A DNA stretch of 64,000 nucleotides from Harmothoe impar (Eukaryota > Annelida > Polychaeta > Phyllodocida > Polynoidae). Position 1 is the stretch's first letter; the number at the start of each line of letters is the position of its first letter. The stretch is taken from the NCBI GenBank assembly GCA_947462335.1, contig OX381710.1, forward strand, positions 59,280,842 through 59,344,841, in the 5' to 3' direction. Positions 1-10,499 of the stretch are shown here, piece by piece. The translations under genes and the position numbers were made by a program. The notes under the pieces were generated by a model. The model was not told the origin of the DNA. It did not search any database and saw only the letters and a program-made list of their open reading frames with translations.

Positions 1-137
1 AAGGACTATATATTGACAAGAAAAGAAAGGAGAAAAAGATAGAACTACAGCACAATATGCAAGCTTGGAAAGTCAATACCTGGGCTCCTAAATCTTCCTC
101 AGATCAAATAGATAATAATTGTTGTATAAATTAACTT

Positions 138-583
138 GGTTATCATAGTACATCCCAGTAAACACAATTACATAGCTCAGATGTAAATCTATGTTAATTT
201 TCGAAGGTTTATAAATGTCAAAATGTTAAGGTTTATTGACCAATCCTAAGTCTGCAGGTCTGACTTATATTGCTCAGACGTAAATCTACGTTCAACTGGA
301 GTCTAGATACATTACATATGATTCTACATACTGGGATTCAGACAAGAAAATCATTAAAAAGGGGTGCAATGTTTTTGGTCTCCCCCTTCAAGGGGTCCAA
401 ATCCACCAACCCCCCCTGCTGTTAAAAAATGACCACTCCCTAAATAAACCTTAACATTTTGACGTCTACAAACTTTCCAAAATTACCAATCTCAAACCTT
501 TGGTTGGAGAACTACCTAGAGAAACCTCTAAGCTACGTTGGATGGAGGGGAGTGTTTACTGGGGTGATTCTCGTATCAATGGT
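138..583. mobile_element. Foldback-like inverted-repeat element, interrupted by a MITE fragment
   Basis: The left arm contains CCCAGTAAACAC near 154-165, matched by its complement GTGTTTACTGGG near 552-563. A second, stronger pair is the AAATGTCAAAATGTTAAGG region (about 194-240) against its complement at about 443-488. Together these suggest one non-autonomous element with long imperfect terminal inverted repeats. The motif GCTCAGAYGTAAATCTAYGTT occurs twice inside (near 174 and 272). The middle carries a half copy of the GGGAGTGG family MITE, so the insertion is nested. Exact ends and target duplication are not clear. The superfamily is unassigned. Confidence 0.45.
352..440 (-). mobile_element. 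Half copy of the GGGAGTGGTCA MITE family (PIF/Harbinger-like)
   Basis: Read on the minus strand, this begins GGGAGTGGTCATTTTTTAAC, then a G run, GTTGGTGGATTTGG, ACCCCTTGAAGGGG and GACCAAAAA, and ends near TTGCACCCCTTTTTA. This matches the left half of the complete element at 59062-59381 with one internal GGGGACC...GGACCCC unit missing. The outer end abuts TAA at 441-443, compatible with a TWA target. The other terminal repeat is absent, so this is a truncated or recombined copy. Confidence 0.6.
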
Positions 584-724
584 AATAAAAGTTCCATAAG
601 TTACACAACCACCCAGTAGACAGTAGCCAACATCAATATATAAAATTATATGAAGTTTTTTTTATATTATCAACATAAACAACACTAACAACACTAACAA
701 ACATAGTCTCATCTAGGTGATATC

Positions 725-1210
725 TGGCTGTGTCTCATGAGTTTGGGCCAATGTGAACGTCTATGACCGGGTGCAATCTATGACCAGGTGCAATCTATGA
801 CCGGGCGCAATCTATGACCGGCATGACAGAAAAAGGCTTATTTAGAGCAGATTTACATAGACATTTTAAACAAAATTTTCTACAATATGTGATGCATAGA
901 TTCACTTGGATGGCTGTCATTATTCCCCGTTCCTTTTGACAATGTAGATGTTTAAAATGAATGCTAATTATAAAGTGACGTCTATGACCTTATAAGATGG
1001 ACTTTTCCTATTTTATATGTGTTAAAATAGATAATTATAGAAACTATGAAAATAAAATTAGTATCATAACGTCTCAATACATTCATTAAATTTTTTCAGC
1101 CATTTCTATGTACATCTGCCCTAAATAAACTGTTTTCATAGATTGACCCGGTCATAGATTGCACCCGGTCATAGACGTTCACATTGGCCCAAACTCATGA
1201 GACACAGCCA
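725..1210. mobile_element. 486-bp TIR element with 60-bp terminal repeats
   Basis: The first about 60 bases (725-785, starting TGGCTGTGTCTCATGAG) are the reverse complement of the last about 60 (1150-1210, ending CTCATGAGACACAGCCA), essentially without mismatch. Inside the left arm a 17-bp unit (TCTATGACCGGGTGCAA) repeats about four times to position 820. The AT-rich middle has no coding potential, so this is a non-autonomous element. I see no convincing target duplication beyond 2 bp. A diverged copy starts at 63784. The superfamily is unknown. Confidence 0.75.
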
Positions 1211-1680
1211 TCAGCTTCAGTATTAGCTCTTTCAGGTTCCTCTTCATAAAATTCCTAAAAGAGCCAATATCTGACATATTCCTTTAAGCAGGCTCCAGTT
1301 TATTCCATAGCACCGATACCAAATTTTCAACACTTCTCTTGTACATTTTTTGCGAGTTATTTTGTTTCTCAATAATGGAACATCAGCACATCTTAAGTTT
1401 ATATTCATTTTTCTAATAAAATTATCTTCTCTAGAATGCTTATATATCCTTCCACGAAAGCATTTGCCTCTCCCCTGTCCTTGAGAAAAGTCACTTTTGC
1501 AATGCTATGTACTAACACAGTATTCATTCTTTTTTGTACCTTCACTGTTAGAAGTAAGTAGTGTTCCTGTACAGCAACTATTGGGGGCAACTTTGGTTCC
1601 AGTAAATTCTGTTGTAGACCTACAGTAGAATCTACTGTAGACGCAAACCTGAGTTCTAAAAAGGCTCACATATTCAACAT
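1211..1680. other. No recognisable feature
   Basis: AT-rich sequence. The small open frames here are short, have no recognisable domain, and one starts at a non-ATG codon. I see no splice-framed exon. Confidence 0.5.
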
Positions 1681-1747
1681 CTTGGAGATTTGAACCCCCA
1701 GGTTCCAATGCATAGTCCTGAACCATGACCACTACACCAGTGAATCC
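1681..1747 (-). mobile_element. tRNA-derived SINE head (A and B boxes)
   Basis: The minus strand reads like a tRNA gene. It starts GGATTCACTGGTGTAGTGG with the A-box core TGGTGTAGTGGTCA, followed about 35 bases later by the B-box-like GGGGTTCAAATCTCC. Spacing fits an internal RNA polymerase III promoter. The acceptor stem does not close cleanly, so this is more likely a SINE head or tRNA relic than a working tRNA. The 3' body toward lower coordinates is not delimited. Confidence 0.5.
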
Positions 1748-2090
1748 TGCATGTCAGGTGCATTGAAACACCTCCTACTTATGTGTGAATGGTAACAAGG
1801 TCAACACAGGATCCCTGGGGACAATTTTAGAACTAGACTGTTCATGTCTTAAGGGTTAATATCAAAATTACCCTATTGCAGTAATGTACTAATAAGTACT
1901 GAACTACCATTAGTTGGAGTGTAATCTTGATGGCCTATAGATGTTTTTCAAAGTAAATTTTACTATCTTTCATGCAGATTGTAGAGATACATTGGTTTTA
2001 TCCTCTGCATATTTTCAATAGTAACATTTCAGTGTACCAAAATATATTATACTTTAGAATTGCATCAGGAGAAATGTAGTTTGTATGAGA

Positions 2091-2166
2091 GTTTCCTGCC
2101 GGGACTAGAACTGCTGACCCTCAGACTACATCTCCCACTGCTCTACCAACTGAGCTAGAGGGGCAA
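2091..2166 (-). mobile_element. tRNA-derived SINE head or tRNA pseudogene
   Basis: The minus strand contains the canonical A box TAGCTCAGTTGGTAGAGC and, about 35 bases on, the B-box-like AGTTCTAGTCCC. The 5' side GCCCCTC does not pair well with the 3' side, and the anticodon arm is irregular, so I do not call a functional tRNA. A further isolated B-box-like string (GCAGGTTCGAATCCC on the minus strand, near 2273-2287) lies next to it without an A box. Confidence 0.55.
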
Positions 2167-2489
2167 TCACTTATATGTAGGCTTTTGAAAAGATCAGGTC
2201 ATATTTGAGCTGTGGAGTATGGTACTCCCTCCAACCTCTCTGCTCTCTCTCCCTTTGGTTGCTGGTTATGGGATTCGAACCTGCATCTACAGTAACAGAA
2301 TTGTATGTGTACAGCAAGAGTTGCTGTATTATCTTTTACAGCTGAAGTACTGTATAGTTACAGCACATATTGCTGTTCACGAACAACAACTTTTTACAGT
2401 GTTTAGGTAACTATAATTATGGGCTCTATTTTAATTCCTTTGTAGCTTTTCTAATAAGTTGTTTCCTGACTTTAAGAATAATTAAGACA

Positions 2490-3610
2490 ATGTCCCTATC
2501 GTCCAAAATTGGAAGGACATAAATGTTATAAATTCTCAGTAAAGTTGAAATTGGAAGGATATAGACCTTATAGATTCTCGGTAAACTTTAGTTGGAGGCT
2601 CACTCTCACCAAATCAGTGCAACTAAAAAAGTGACGTACATGATCGGTGGACGTACATGATCGGCGGACGTACATGATCGGCAGAGTCCAGAATCCGTCT
2701 TTTACCCCCTGCACTACGATGTTAAACTCTCCCAACCATACCTACAGGCTGTAATGTATCTTTGGGGAGTTTATTAGAAAAAAAAACCTCCCAAAATATT
2801 TATAGGGGCCGGAGGGGGGGGGGCTCAATGTGTAACCGATCATGTACGTCACATGACGTACATGACCGGCTGGGAATGTCATGTAAAATTTCTTATTACC
2901 CCACTGCTGCACATGTTTCTGATAATACATGTTAAGACTTACATCGTATGTACACCTTGCTATGATTGATTTATGTTTTAAATATGGTCAGAAAAGGTAA
3001 TTAAAGCAGTCAATAAATAACGGCCGATCATGTACGTCACATGACGTACATGATCGGGATTGAAATGTCAATTAAAATTATCTTAATAGTCGCATCTAGA
3101 CATTTCTAACATATTACATGTCAAGACACACATCATATGTACACCCTGGTAAGGTTTATTTATGTTTTGTCATGGTAGGAAAGGGTAGGGCAGCCAATAA
3201 ATCACCGATCATGTACGTCATCGATCATGTACGTCACATGACGTACATGATCGGTATTGAAATGTTAATTACAACTATCTTAATAGTCGCATCTAGACAT
3301 TTCTAACATAGAACATGTCAAGACACACACTATATGCACACCTTGGTAAGATATATTTATGTTTTAACATGGTCAGAAAGGGTAGGGCAGTCAATAACTC
3401 CCGATCATGTACGTCACCGATCATGTACGTCACCGATCATGTACGTCACCGATCATGTACGTCCGCCGATCATGTACGTCCGCCGATCATGTACGTCCAA
3501 ATAATAGTTGCATCGATCTGGTGAGAGTGAGCCTGGAACGATATAAACCTTATGAATTCTCAATAAACTTAAATTGGAAGGATATAACCCTTATAAATTC
3601 TAAGTAAATT
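2490..3610. repeat. Short tandem repeat (about 43-bp unit) split by the 2597-3533 insertion
   Basis: Units of the form ATTGGAAGGATATA, then CTTATAAATTCTCAGTAAA, follow one another from about 2498. They resume after the inserted element and run to about 3608. Four diverged units are visible. One is interrupted exactly where the TIR element inserted, which shows the pre-insertion sequence. Confidence 0.6.
2597..3533. mobile_element. 937-bp TIR element with internal tandem units and 4-bp TSD
   Basis: Terminal repeats begin GGCTCACTCTCACCA on the left and end with the complement, TGGTGAGAGTGAGCC, on the right, about 27 bp long with a few mismatches. The flanks are TGGA (2593-2596) and TGGA (3534-3537), a 4-bp target duplication. 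The empty site is confirmed by the neighbouring tandem repeat. Inside, the motif GACGTACATGATCGG or its complement occurs about 15 times: as three tandem copies on the left, six on the right, and as 32-34-bp palindromes at about 2836, 3024 and 3222. These palindromes delimit about 190-bp tandem units. No coding capacity, so non-autonomous. Confidence 0.8.
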
Positions 3611-3734
3611 TGTATGGCCATGGTGTTTAGGTTGCATCGGAGAGTGCAAACTCAATCTCCATCTGGTTACTGTCAATGATCAACTTGAGACAGGTATTTT
3701 CTAGCATTTAAGAAGTGCAATATGCCAGTAGATA

Positions 3735-3935
3735 GGTGAGAAAGAAGTAAGGAAGTAGGGGAGTGGGGGAATAGGGGAATAGGGGAATAGAATAATAGGG
3801 GCAGTAAGGGATTGGAGGATAGATGATTAGTGGACCGGGGAATAGTGGAGTAGGGAACTGGGGGAATATGGTAGTGAGGGAGTAGGGAACTGGGCGAAGT
3901 AGGGGAGTTGGGAATAGAGAAATGGGGGGGGGGGA
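3735..3935 (+). repeat. G-rich low-complexity tract (GGGGAATA/GGGGAGT)
   Basis: Degenerate 7-8-bp units such as GGGGAATA and GGGGAGTA repeat for about 200 bases and end in a G10 run. All six-frame open frames here (for example 3708-4217 minus) are products of this composition, not genes. Confidence 0.8.
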
Positions 3936-3940
3936 TTCCC

Positions 3941-4084
3941 ACAAATGTCCATTTTGGCGAGAAAAAATGAAAAAGCTCACAAAAAAGTCAAATCTCCATA
4001 AATGTCCAAGTTGGCGAGGAAATTGAGAAAAATCACAATAAAAAGTCAAATTTCCCCCCAAAAAAATCCAATTTGGCAAGAAAC
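3941..4084. repeat. Tandem repeat, about 58-bp unit, 2.5 copies
   Basis: The unit reads ATAAATGTCCAATTTGGCGAG..AAAAAGTCAAATCTCC. Copies are at 3941-3997, 3998-4055 and a partial one to 4084, diverged by several bases and small indels. Confidence 0.6.
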
Positions 4085-4342
4085 TTTTTTTTTTAAATCG
4101 AAGTTCCAAAATTCTATAAGTATCAGTATTAGCATATATATCAGTTTGCACAAAGTATTTCACGGACATTAAAAACTGAGATTCTGATTCCTTGTCAGAA
4201 GAGACATATTTCCACATTTTCTGATATATCTACATCGCATAGTGCAGATGTAACTTATGATATTGTTTATATTAGCTTTTGTGAGTATAGCGCTGATTCA
4301 AATGAGATATCATGTAGCCTATTAAAACATGTTTCAAACCTT

Positions 4343-4425
4343 CATATATGTGACATGATCTACGAAAAAGGCCCTTAGTGCAGGGTACACTAAGGTCCCT
4401 TTTCTCAGTACATGTCACATATATA
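4343..4425 (+). ncRNA. Pre-miRNA-like hairpin (candidate)
   Basis: An 83-base segment folds into one stem of about 38 positions with a 7-base loop (CAGGGTA, 4381-4387). Moving outward from the loop, eight pairs (CTTAGTG side with CACTAAG) are followed by isolated symmetric mismatches at stem positions 9, 12, 18-19 and 22-23, and then a long paired end (ATATGTGACATG with CATGTCACATAT). Length, small loop and symmetric mismatches resemble a miRNA precursor. A small foldback transposon would look similar. Strand cannot be decided from sequence. Confidence 0.35.
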
Positions 4426-4429
4426 TATT

Positions 4430-5282
4430 TTACACTAATGAACTCAGTCTCAGACAATGAGGCAATGTAGGCGTGTTATGCTTGTGGTTGGATAATTTAC
4501 TGAGGTTTACAATAAATTATGGATAGGTGATTCTGGAATTTGGGTAGACTGCATGGGTGGGAGTGTCTCAGAGGGATGGGTGTCAGTCTTAGCAGGCCTG
4601 TAACATGACCAAAACTACCCAATAACCCCCCTCCCCCTCTGTGCACACACACACCTCACCCAATGATCATCTCTGAAGGCTCCAATTCATGGCAGATCCC
4701 TAAGCTGATAAGTGAACAGTGTCCTCAGGTTATTTCACCCCGGGTGCCAATTAGGAGGTCTTCTATTGGCTGACTCATCAAATCATGGGTTACTGGACTA
4801 TGGGATTAGGATCCAAGGCTCGGGGCTCTCATTACGCGATGCCCAGTCAGGTTCTGCGGTCAGGGAGGTCTGTGTCTGTCAGTAGAAGACGGGGGGGGGG
4901 TGAGATGGACATTGGACGGCCATATTGGACATAATGAAAGAGAACATGCGAACCAGTGTTCACCTTGTCAAAAGGTCAATGTTAATATGTTCTTTGTGAT
5001 GAGAGGGTCTATTACCTCTGCCATCTCAGTACGGATTTGATTCATCTCAAATGGTGACGGTTAACTTTGTGCATCCTGAACATTGTACTCTGATGCAACT
5101 GTGTAATAATTGCTGGCAGACAGAACAGAAGCAGAAAAATTGATACAGCTCAACATAGGTACTGTGTGTTAGAAGCTAAAACTCTTGCCTTCGTTGAAAT
5201 CTGGTATGCTGATTCTCTGAGCAGTATATAGCTTGATATAGATCGATAATGAACAATGACTTATGACGCCACTGAGGCAAGC
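4430..5282. other. No recognisable feature
   Basis: Mixed-composition sequence with a short C/CA-rich stretch near 4625 and a G9 run near 4891. I find no open frame with coding character, no RNA gene and no clear repeat. Confidence 0.5.
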
Positions 5283-6289
5283 GCTATCCGCACGCCACAG
5301 GCGTGCGAATATGCATCGTTATTCGCACCCCATGGCGTGTGAATAGCGGTACTTATTCCCACACTCAGTAGGGTCTGAATAGCAGTTCTTATCCCCACAC
5401 CATATAGGGTTGCATTACAGGTCTTATAGGCTACAGAGTCTAGTGAAGTAGGCTACAGAGTCTAGTGTGGGAATAACATTTTTAATTCACACCCTATACA
5501 GGATGTAAACAACACCTCTAATCTACAATCAACATCCTGTATCATGGCCTGGTGTATAGGGTGCCAATAATACCTGTTATATACACCTCACACAGTGTGG
5601 GCATAAGGATTATAGTCCACACCCTTCCCAGTGTGCAAATAAGCATTCTTATTCTCACATTCCCATACATAGGGTGGTAATAACACCTTCAATTCACACT
5701 CTACACAGTGTGAAAATAAGAGTTCTAATTCACACTCTCTTATATGTCTGCATAAGGGTTCTTATTTGCACCCTCAGGGGTGCGAATAACGGTCCTAATT
5801 CACACCCCAATTGCCACCCAATAGGCCTGTAAGTATAGTATAGGGTGCCAATAAGACCTTTACTACACATCCTATATGGTGTGGGAATAAGAACTATTAT
5901 TCAGACCCTACTGAGTGTGTGAATAAGAGCCCTTATCCACACCCTGTTTAGGGTGCAAATACGAGTTCTTATTCACTTACCAGACCAAAACTGTATGGTG
6001 GGTGAATAAGTACTCGTATTTACGCCCCACACAGTGTGGGAATAAGGATTTTAATTCACACACTATATAGGGTGTGAATAATGGCCCTAATTCATACCCC
6101 ACTCGCCACCCAATCGTTCTACCAGTATAGGATAGGGTGCCAATAAGACCTGTGTTGCACACCCTATATGGTGTGGGAATAAGAAGTATTAGACAAACCC
6201 TTCCTAGTGTGGGAATAAGAGCTCTTATTTGCACCCTGTGGGCGTGGGAGTAGCGGCCGCTATTCGCACGCCTGTGGCGTGCGGATAGC
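5283..6289. mobile_element. 1-kb element with 29-bp perfect TIRs, packed with short palindromes
   Basis: Bases 5283-5311 (starting GCTATCCGCACGCC) are the exact reverse complement of 6261-6289. The TIR itself holds a hairpin, GCACGCC-ACA-GGCGTGC. The interior is almost entirely half-sites of the form TTATTCRCACCC and GGGTGTGAATAA arranged as near-palindromes every 50-60 bp, for example around 6048-6075, with about 15 in all. No coding sequence and no obvious target duplication. The internal motif resembles the TIR motif, so the element seems to have grown by amplifying its own ends. Confidence 0.7.
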
Positions 6290-8640
6290 ATCGGGCCTGA
6301 ACTGATCACTAGTAATGCAGCGAAGTAGCAATGTAGCGAACATTACACATGACATTCAACCCTTGGTTCTACACTACTGATGCTGTATGTATGGACTGTG
6401 TATGAGACCTATAGCAGTATGCAGTCTGTCGCCCCACATGCCTCCCTGGACAGAAACTGTAGCTACACAATTCTCATACAACCGACACATGGGGTGTTCC
6501 CTGCATCAGTCTTTTATTCTTCTGAGTAAGAAATCTCGCTCCCTGGAGACAGAGAGGCCTGGCTGTACCCTGGCTGCTGACAAATTGTCACCCACTGGAG
6601 GGTGTCGTGCAGAGCAGCATTACACCATCACAATCATCAGCACCTCCAGCAGCTCGTTGCACTATCTTTGCCCCTGCGGCTTGTTCTACAAACAAACTCA
6701 GAGCTTACGCAATAACTAAATGTGAGGGCATGCTGCCCTGGGATGTGGACGCTAATCTCATAGCTTCACACAAAGGTGTGTTAGTCTAAATATATTAGCA
6801 ATTGAAATGCCACTTTTACACCTCAGAGACCTGTTTGCAGCTGTTAGATGTGAAGGATAAAGGACTAGTAACAATTGAGTGCATGTGAAATGAAACCAGT
6901 AGAAACTTTGAAAGTATTGATCCATTGAATTAATAAAATACCGGAATAGATAGGTTAATCACATCATGCAACACGCCCTCGAAAGACAGTCTCCGGCCTA
7001 TGGGGTTGAGTGTCTGATGGAAACAAAACCTAGAATTCAATCACACTCCACATTATGTCCTGTGTGAACCAAATGAACTTATGATTTATTATGGCACCGG
7101 TTGGGGGTCATGGGATGGGTTATGCCTCTGTGTTACACAGATTCTTGATGTATGTAGGATAGTCTCATTGTCCTGCCCTTTATTGTTCACATCCAACTTC
7201 ATAAACGTTCCATTTTTAGCCATGATCCAATCACGTAGGGAACCTGTGTGAGGTATGTTGCTACTATATATCAATTTGGAATTTCGAATTGGGGAGGAGT
7301 AGCATAATTTGTGCACTATATATATAAATACTCTGGACCGTGATCGACATTTATAGAAAAAACACGTTCACAGGAAGGAGAAACATCATGTAGCCAAATA
7401 GATGGTTAAACTATCTACTGTACTGATCCTTGATTGACCCTTCCCCGACCTTGTAGTGTACCGGAAGTAGTTCCCCTGGGACGCAGTGTGTTGTGGTCAA
7501 AACCCTCAGCAATTTCTGTTTCGCTGGTGCCCCGAGGGCAGCTGTCTGGTACTAGCGGCCCTGACCCAAAGACCAGCATATTGGAGAGGGACCATCCTGG
7601 TCCCAGCGAAGCCAGGTCCTAGAGGGGCTCCGTCCACAGCTGAGACTTCCTACACCAGGAAAATTGACAGGAGGAAAATATAATAAAAGTTCATATCCCA
7701 GCTCTGCCGCTGCATGCTTACGGTTGAATTCTGAGAGTAATGGTAGTGGGGGGAAAAGGTGCCAGTATATTGGAATGTTCATCCACGGATTCAATCACTA
7801 CTATGCACGCCTTCGTGGATTCATTCTCTCTTTTCTTATTTAGGGCATGCTCCTGAAAGGTTTGCCCTTGTTTTATAGATGCCTTTTATTGTGTTTTTCA
7901 GGGTGTGGGTATCATAACCCATCCGGGGGCTTTGTGGCGCACACCCTGCTGTACTGAAATGCACCAACATGAATAACCATAACCGTCAAGTCTCTGCCGC
8001 TCACAATATTTGCACTGTATTGCACTCATGAATGCCTCTGGTAAAACTAAACCCTATTCATATACTATATTTTTTTAATATGTTTTTTCCCTCCATTTTT
8101 TTTTCACGAAGACCGCATGTTATCATCCTAACAAAGACCCACCCCCATTTTAAGTATTTACTTAGATTAACTTCATCCTCGGGATGTTTGAATGTTAAGA
8201 GGATGTTGATAAAAGCATCTTCATCACCTATGCATACTCCCCCACAAATCCCATACTAAACCTCAATATGTTCTATAGTTGTACTTTTTCTCTTTAAACC
8301 CTTCCATTCATTTATTTTAGTATACTTATAATCCGTATTGGCAGATGAAAACACCCGCTTTCAAAAATCCATTCATTGCACACAACACTGAACGAGACCC
8401 CGAGGTTTAGTGAGGGGAGCTCTAAGGTTATTTTCTTTATGCTATCAACCAAAAACAAAGTTCATGAGTCATTTCCAAGGTGTCTATATCTATCAATACT
8501 GCAGAGCAATACGTACTCAATAAGCACATCATAAACTGCAATATTGCCCTGTCCTTACATGGCCACATACTGCCCTATAGCTATCTGTTGCACCTGGGAT
8601 CACACCCCTCCCCTGACCATCACCACCCCTATACTCTACC
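6290..8640. other. No supported gene; degenerate SINE-like string near 7690
   Basis: Only short open frames without recognisable domains. GTTCATATCCCAGCTCTGCC at about 7690 resembles the B-box end of tRNA-derived SINEs, but no A box is clear upstream. A small inverted repeat (AGGGTGTG...CGCACACCCT) lies near 7899-7947. Confidence 0.45.
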
Positions 8641-9591
8641 CTGACCCCCGTGCCAGCCCTTGGCACCCTCCCTTGCCCACTCAACCCCTACTATACATAT
8701 TGATTGCTACCTTTGGCACTGTCGAGCATGTAGTAAGCGCCGACGACGCTTGGTGGCGCTAAGGGACGCGCCCATCCCTTCCCTCCTCCATACCGTCAGT
8801 TGGCCGGGGCTGGGAGCCGTGGAGGCGCGTTGGGAGAAGGTTGGCGGGCAGCAGGAGGAAGAGGCTGGAGCCAGTCAGTGTCTCCACACTGGAGGTACAG
8901 GGCGGGAGCACGTGGAGGACTATACTATAGCAGCGGCGCATACCTGCCTACCCTCCCTTACCCGAGGATACTACCCCCCAACCAGCCACCCAGCTACTTC
9001 ACTTTACCCTTTAACATCAATCTGCATCATCTGCCCCAACCACCACCTACTCCAGGCTGCAGACTCAGGCTGTTACTAGTTGCTGCTGCCGACACAACAC
9101 CTCCAGCCCCGCGCGCTACCTACACAGTCTATGAACAAGGAGCACGGAGGTCCTGGAGGAAGGTCCTTTACTCATGTGTGAGCTGTGCTGAGCAGGTCTG
9201 AGCAATTAGGGGGTAATGCCCTGATCCCATCACCAAGGGGAAGACCGCCGAGGCAGTGAGGAGGAAGGTGTGCCAACTACCAGCCCGGCAAGGTTCTGCG
9301 AGCATCCATTGGAGTCGTCAAGTAGGCGAGGGGTGGTAGTAGTCGTGTGGGTTGGGGCTTTGGCTCAGGCCTACGACCGGGCCACGCCAGGCGGATTTAG
9401 AGAGCTGACTTGCCTCACCCCTCAGGCAGTAGATAGTCGGGGTGATTTAAGAGTCAGGACCCTGTGGGGCATATCCCTAGAGCTGAGCTCACCCGACTAT
9501 TCAGTGTGGTTGGTAGATAGCACCAATTAGAGGTACGTGACCCTACACCAGTCCCAGCCTACCACTTAACTCGCCGCCCCTGTGCCGTGCG

Positions 9592-9833
9592 TGCTATTTA
9601 AGTGGACAGGGGAGAGATCCAGACTCGGGCTGCCTGGGGAGGGGCAGGAGGAGCGGAGCTGCACCTGGAGGCGAAGGATTTACCCCATCCGGAGTGTGTG
9701 GGACCTCCTGTGGGTTTCCACCACTGAGGTCTTCATCAGAAGAGCACTACCATTAACATCACCATCTGGAGGAAGAGCAAGGGCAGCCAGGAGGAGTGGA
9801 GGCTCCTGGGCGTGAGGGGCAGAGCAGGTAAGT
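9592..9833 (+). promoter_or_regulatory. Candidate promoter and 5' exon with strong splice donor
   Basis: A TATA-like TATTTAAG lies at about 9595-9602. About 230 bases downstream, the sequence AGAGCAG|GTAAGTGC gives a near-consensus splice donor, with the exon ending at 9827 and the intron starting at 9828. The interval is GC-rich and has no long conserved-looking frame, so it would be a mostly non-coding first exon. No matching downstream exon could be recognised, so this rests on one splice site and composition only. Confidence 0.25.
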
Positions 9834-10232
9834 GCACTTTTAACCTCCTTACAACCTTGACGCTATTACCCACTGGAGGAGGTGGCGGGGACTCAGTGGG
9901 GTGAGAGTTACAGGTGGCTTCCTATTCCTCCAGCACGCCGGGGGGTTAAGGGCGCGGCCGCCTGGAGACCGACAGGTGGCCGGGAGGGGCGCGCCCAGAC
10001 ATCGTGGTACCTCCAGGGGAAAGGAGGGGTGGGAAGGGTCGAGCTGGTCCAACACAACAGACGGGATTGATTGCTCCTTCTGGGGATACAGTCAGGGGTA
10101 GATTGGGGGGAACTACAACTCGGACCTATATATGTATAGCTGCTATAGAACCAGGCGATGTGGAGGTTGGGGGAGAAGGAGAGACACTTAGGGAATTGGA
10201 CGGAGGGAGGAATGAACGGGGGCCGGATAATA

Positions 10233-10340
10233 AGAGGGAGAAAAAAGAGAAAGACAGAGACAGACATACACAAACAGACAGACGGAGACAGGCGGAAACA
10301 AACATGCAGAGAGACAGGGATAGAAAGAGACAGAGATAAA
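10233..10340 (+). repeat. GACA/GACAGA-type simple repeat
   Basis: Imperfect GACAGA, ACAGACAG and GAGACAGG units for about 100 bases. The 192-residue minus-strand open frame over this tract (Leu/Ser/Pro-rich) is a consequence of it. Confidence 0.7.
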
Positions 10341-10499
10341 GATAGAGGTGCTGGTTGGCTAGCAGGCAGGGCGGGATGCAAACCGAGAAGAAGACAGGCA
10401 GCTAGCCATCGCGGGCGGGGAAGAAGCAGTAGAAAGGAGGTTAGGGATGTGGGGAAAGGGGAGGTAGGAAGCCAGAAAGCTAGCAATTAATAAAGCCTT

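Noticed and set aside
725..1210. TA or TC target duplication for the 486-bp element
   Set aside because: Only 2 bp agree and the element end is ambiguous by one base, so no duplication can be claimed.
3708..4217. 169-codon minus-strand open frame
   Set aside because: Most of it (Pro/Ser/Leu/Tyr runs) is the translation of the GGGGAATA low-complexity tract and the adjoining tandem repeat; no domain.
9908..10486. 192-codon minus-strand open frame rich in Leu and Ser
   Set aside because: Explained by the GACA/GAGACAG simple repeat and GC-rich context; overlapping frames on the plus strand are also open.
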